Assembly: GCA_002212985.1 (NCBI GenBank)
Contig: NBMY01000146.1
Location: 1-34,349, forward strand
DNA length: 34,349 nucleotides
Source of the DNA: Sphingobacteriales bacterium TSM_CSS
Lineage (GTDB): Bacteria; Bacteroidota; Bacteroidia; Chitinophagales; UBA2359
Reading direction: 5' to 3'
Translations under genes and position numbers: made by a program
The notes under the pieces: model-generated
What the model saw: only the letters and a program-made list of their open reading frames with translations
What the model was told of the DNA's origin: nothing
The model's database searches: none
In this document: one piece after another, positions 32,807 to 34,349 of the stretch
Position numbering within the stretch: the first letter of the stretch is position 1
Layout: every line of letters starts with the position of its first letter

Positions 32807-33598
32807 TTAACGCAACAGCACTATTTTACAAATTCCGGTAGCGTTGCCGGCGCTTATGCGGCAAAAGTAAATGCCTTGCGCCGGTAATTGTTGAAGTTGT
32901 ATGGGCAGGTTGTGCACCCCTTTGTTGTAATATTGCTGTTGCACAGGATTTAAAACCTGCCTGCCATGCACATCGTAAACACTAACCTGTATTTCTGCTG
33001 CAAAGGGCAGGGTAAATTGCACTGTTACCATATTGCCTTGGGCGGGGTTGGGGTTGCAGGTTACTGCTATCTCTGCCGCCGTTTCTTCTTGTGGCGCTAT
33101 ACCCACCGTAGGCAGACACTCTTGTAGCATTTGCACAAAATCAGTATAGGGCATTGAACTAACGCCCTCGTTTATATAGCCATATACTGTATTATTAGAA
33201 TAGTATAGATAATTGGTTGCACAGGCATCAATCCAATAATCTGTAAAATGTTCCAATTCAGAATGCGCATTTTGCACCCTCCTTACTACCAAAATAAGGG
33301 TGTCTGTTTCCTCAAATGCCATTAAATCCGTTCTGCATGTAAATCCGGTATTCCCCCATACTAATATGGTATCGTTGTTCACTGAATCGTAAATGGGTTC
33401 CAATATTTTAAGATAAGTTCCATATTCATAATAACCGGTAATTACCCCCATTACTATTGCCCTATCTACCATACCTGCCGTAGAAGAATTAAACATAGTA
33501 CAGGTGGCATAATGAAACGGCGGTATGGGTAATGGGCATTGACAGGCATTTGCAGCAATAGCGCAAAACAACGATATTGTAAAGAATAACTTTTTCAT
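32807..33598 (-). CDS. TIMP/NTR-like T9SS-secreted protein, copy C
   Basis: The 263-residue product has a signal peptide with predicted cleavage after AANA (18), leaving CQCP as the mature N-terminus. Counting from that Cys, the core cysteines fall at 1, 3, 15, 70, 108 and 143; in animal TIMPs they fall at 1, 3, 13, 70, 99 and 124. The segment VDRAIVMGVITGYYEYGTY and the later NNDTILVWG and ETDTLILVV fit the strand order of an OB-fold netrin-type module. A type A sorting domain (about 180-263, NPNPAQGN to KIVLLR) follows and is almost the same as in copy B. It is the first paralog after the insertion element at 33646-33841. Target and activity are unknown. Confidence 0.82.
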   Translation of the reverse strand: MKKLFFTISLFCAIAANACQCPLPIPPFHYATCTMFNSSTAGMVDRAIVMGVITGYYEYGTYLKILEPIYDSVNNDTILVWGNTGFTCRTDLMAFEETDTLILVVRRVQNAHSELEHFTDYWIDACATNYLYYSNNTVYGYINEGVSSMPYTDFVQMLQECLPTVGIAPQEETAAEIAVTCNPNPAQGNMVTVQFTLPFAAEIQVSVYDVHGRQVLNPVQQQYYNKGVHNLPIQLQQLPAQGIYFCRISAGNATGICKIVLLR

Positions 33599-33645
33599 TG
33601 TGTTTAATTTAATGTGTTAAGAATAAAGTTTTAACGCAACAGCAC
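33599..33645 (-). repeat. Homogenised intergenic spacer and gene-end repeat (third copy)
   Basis: The 32-bp spacer starting TGTGTTTAATTTAATGTG is identical at 31921-31952, 32775-32806 and 33599-33630. Here it is followed by TTAACGCAACAGCAC, the reverse complement of the VLLR-stop end of a sorting domain. That end was cut off from its gene by the insertion at 33646. Confidence 0.85.
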
Positions 33646-33841
33646 GTAACTATTTAGGTGCTCTTAATTGATTGATAATCAACGCTTTGTAAAATTTTTT
33701 GTTGTCGAAATCATTAAAAACCAAGCACATTTTTGTTTTTCTGTTGCGAATTTTTCAACAAAAATACTGTTTTGTTAAACAGAAAGCATCGAAATGTTCA
33801 TTTAAATGCAAAATTATCAAAAACGGCACCTAAATAGTTAC
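33646..33841. mobile_element. 196-bp MITE with perfect 16-bp TIRs and 8-bp target duplication
   Basis: GTAACTATTTAGGTGC at 33646-33661 and its exact reverse complement at 33826-33841 bound an A/T-rich, non-coding interior. AACAGCAC occurs immediately on each side (33638-33645 and 33842-33849). The uninterrupted site, ACGCAACAGCACTATTTT, survives in the paralogous gene ends near 31956 and 32810, which proves insertion. The interior has a palindrome TTGATT-GAT-AATCAA. GTAA ends and 8-bp duplications are features of the IS66 family, so mobilisation in trans by such a transposase is a reasonable inference; IS256-type elements also make 8-9 bp duplications. Confidence 0.92.
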
Positions 33842-34349
33842 AACAGCACTATTTTACAAATTCCGGTAGCGTTGCCGGCACTTATGCGGCAAAAGTAAAC
33901 GCCTTGCGCCGGTAATTGTTGAAGTTGTATGGGCAGGTTGTGTACCCCTTTGTTGTAAAATTGATGTTGCACAGGATTTAAAACCAGCCTGCCATGCACA
34001 TCGTAAACACTAACCTGTATTTCTGCTGCAAAGGGCAGGGCAAATTGCACTGTTACCATATTGCCTTGGGCGGGGTTGGGGTTGCAGGTAATATCAATGC
34101 TTTCTGTTGTATTGCTTTGAATTGGTTTGGGGTGAACGGCAACCTCAAAAATGCCGCCGCCCAGCAATCCGTCACTTTCAGGTTTGGTATTTGTGCTGTG
34201 CCATAAATAGAAAGAAAAATATTGCGTTTGAGGTATAACAGGTTGCAGCGTTTTTCCGTTTGGGGCTATTAGCTCAAATCTTACGGCAATTTCCCTTTTT
34301 TCTCTGCTTTCAAAAGGTATCTGCAATAATCTTGCTTCGGTAGCATTGG
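33838..34349 (-). CDS. T9SS type A sorting-domain protein, 3' part (5' end outside window)
   Basis: The frame is open to the window edge, so only the last 170 or so residues are seen. The upstream part (NATEARLLQIPFESREKRE, then EIAVRFELIAPNGKT and FSFYLWHSTN) does not resemble the cysteine-rich paralogs. It ends in a type A sorting domain nearly the same as those of copies B and C (CNPNPAQGNMVTVQF, VYDVHGRLV, LPAQGVYFCRI). The stop codon (33838-33840) lies inside the right inverted repeat of the insertion element; the original ending LLR-stop has become LL-stop, one residue shorter. The protein should therefore still be exportable. Confidence 0.8.
   Translation of the reverse strand, partial: NATEARLLQIPFESREKREIAVRFELIAPNGKTLQPVIPQTQYFSFYLWHSTNTKPESDGLLGGGIFEVAVHPKPIQSNTTESIDITCNPNPAQGNMVTVQFALPFAAEIQVSVYDVHGRLVLNPVQHQFYNKGVHNLPIQLQQLPAQGVYFCRISAGNATGICKIVLL

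Noticed and set aside
33662..33825. Possible small gene or transposase remnant inside the 33646-33841 element
   Set aside because: The interior is A/T-rich with stops in every frame and no recognisable residues.

Overview
The window looks like a chromosomal segment of a Bacteroidota bacterium, probably from the Saprospiria/Chitinophagia side; no species call is possible. The signs are several type IX secretion (T9SS) sorting domains of both type A and type B, a single-cytochrome succinate dehydrogenase in the order C-A-B, a TonB-dependent receptor, a carboxypeptidase-regulatory-like protein, a large TamB, and promoters of the TTG-N20-TAnnTTTG type used by the Bacteroidota primary sigma factor. 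I saw no rRNA, tRNA or CRISPR array.

Layout. 1-266: a miniature element with 30-bp terminal inverted repeats next to the end of rmuC. 267-5194 (minus): rmuC, then sdhB, sdhA and sdhC (transcribed C-A-B). 5432-6778 (minus): carboxypeptidase-regulatory-like secreted protein with its own terminator. 7008-9924 (plus): a small secreted protein and a TonB-dependent receptor, ending at a strong bidirectional terminator. 10044-18467 (minus): one 2807-residue T9SS adhesin carrying 24 Ig/PKD-like repeats of about 70 residues. 18690-21351: a DinB-like protein converging on a helix-hairpin-helix outer-membrane protein. 21352-22224: a non-coding stretch holding the remains of a T9SS cargo gene broken by palindromic repeats. 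22225-24769 (minus): an unknown secreted coiled-coil protein and a double-LysM protein with an RlpA-like barrel. 25070-30991 (plus): TamB from a clear promoter and a TTG start, then a metal-ABC permease. 31167-34349 (minus): a tandem family of small T9SS-secreted proteins, one decayed, and the 3' part of another T9SS gene whose end carries a 196-bp insertion element.

Functionally the window is dominated by the cell envelope: outer-membrane transport, envelope assembly (TamB), a peptidoglycan-binding protein, and T9SS cargo (a giant adhesin and small cysteine-rich secreted proteins). Respiratory (SDH) and DNA-maintenance (RmuC) genes form the conserved background.

The two most interesting signals are at the right end. 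First, three tandem secreted paralogs have six cysteines arranged like the netrin/TIMP inhibitor fold, with the first Cys at the predicted mature N-terminus of two copies. Second, a non-coding element has perfect 16-bp terminal inverted repeats and an exact 8-bp target duplication; the uninterrupted site is preserved in the neighbouring paralogs, and the element supplies the stop codon of the gene it entered.
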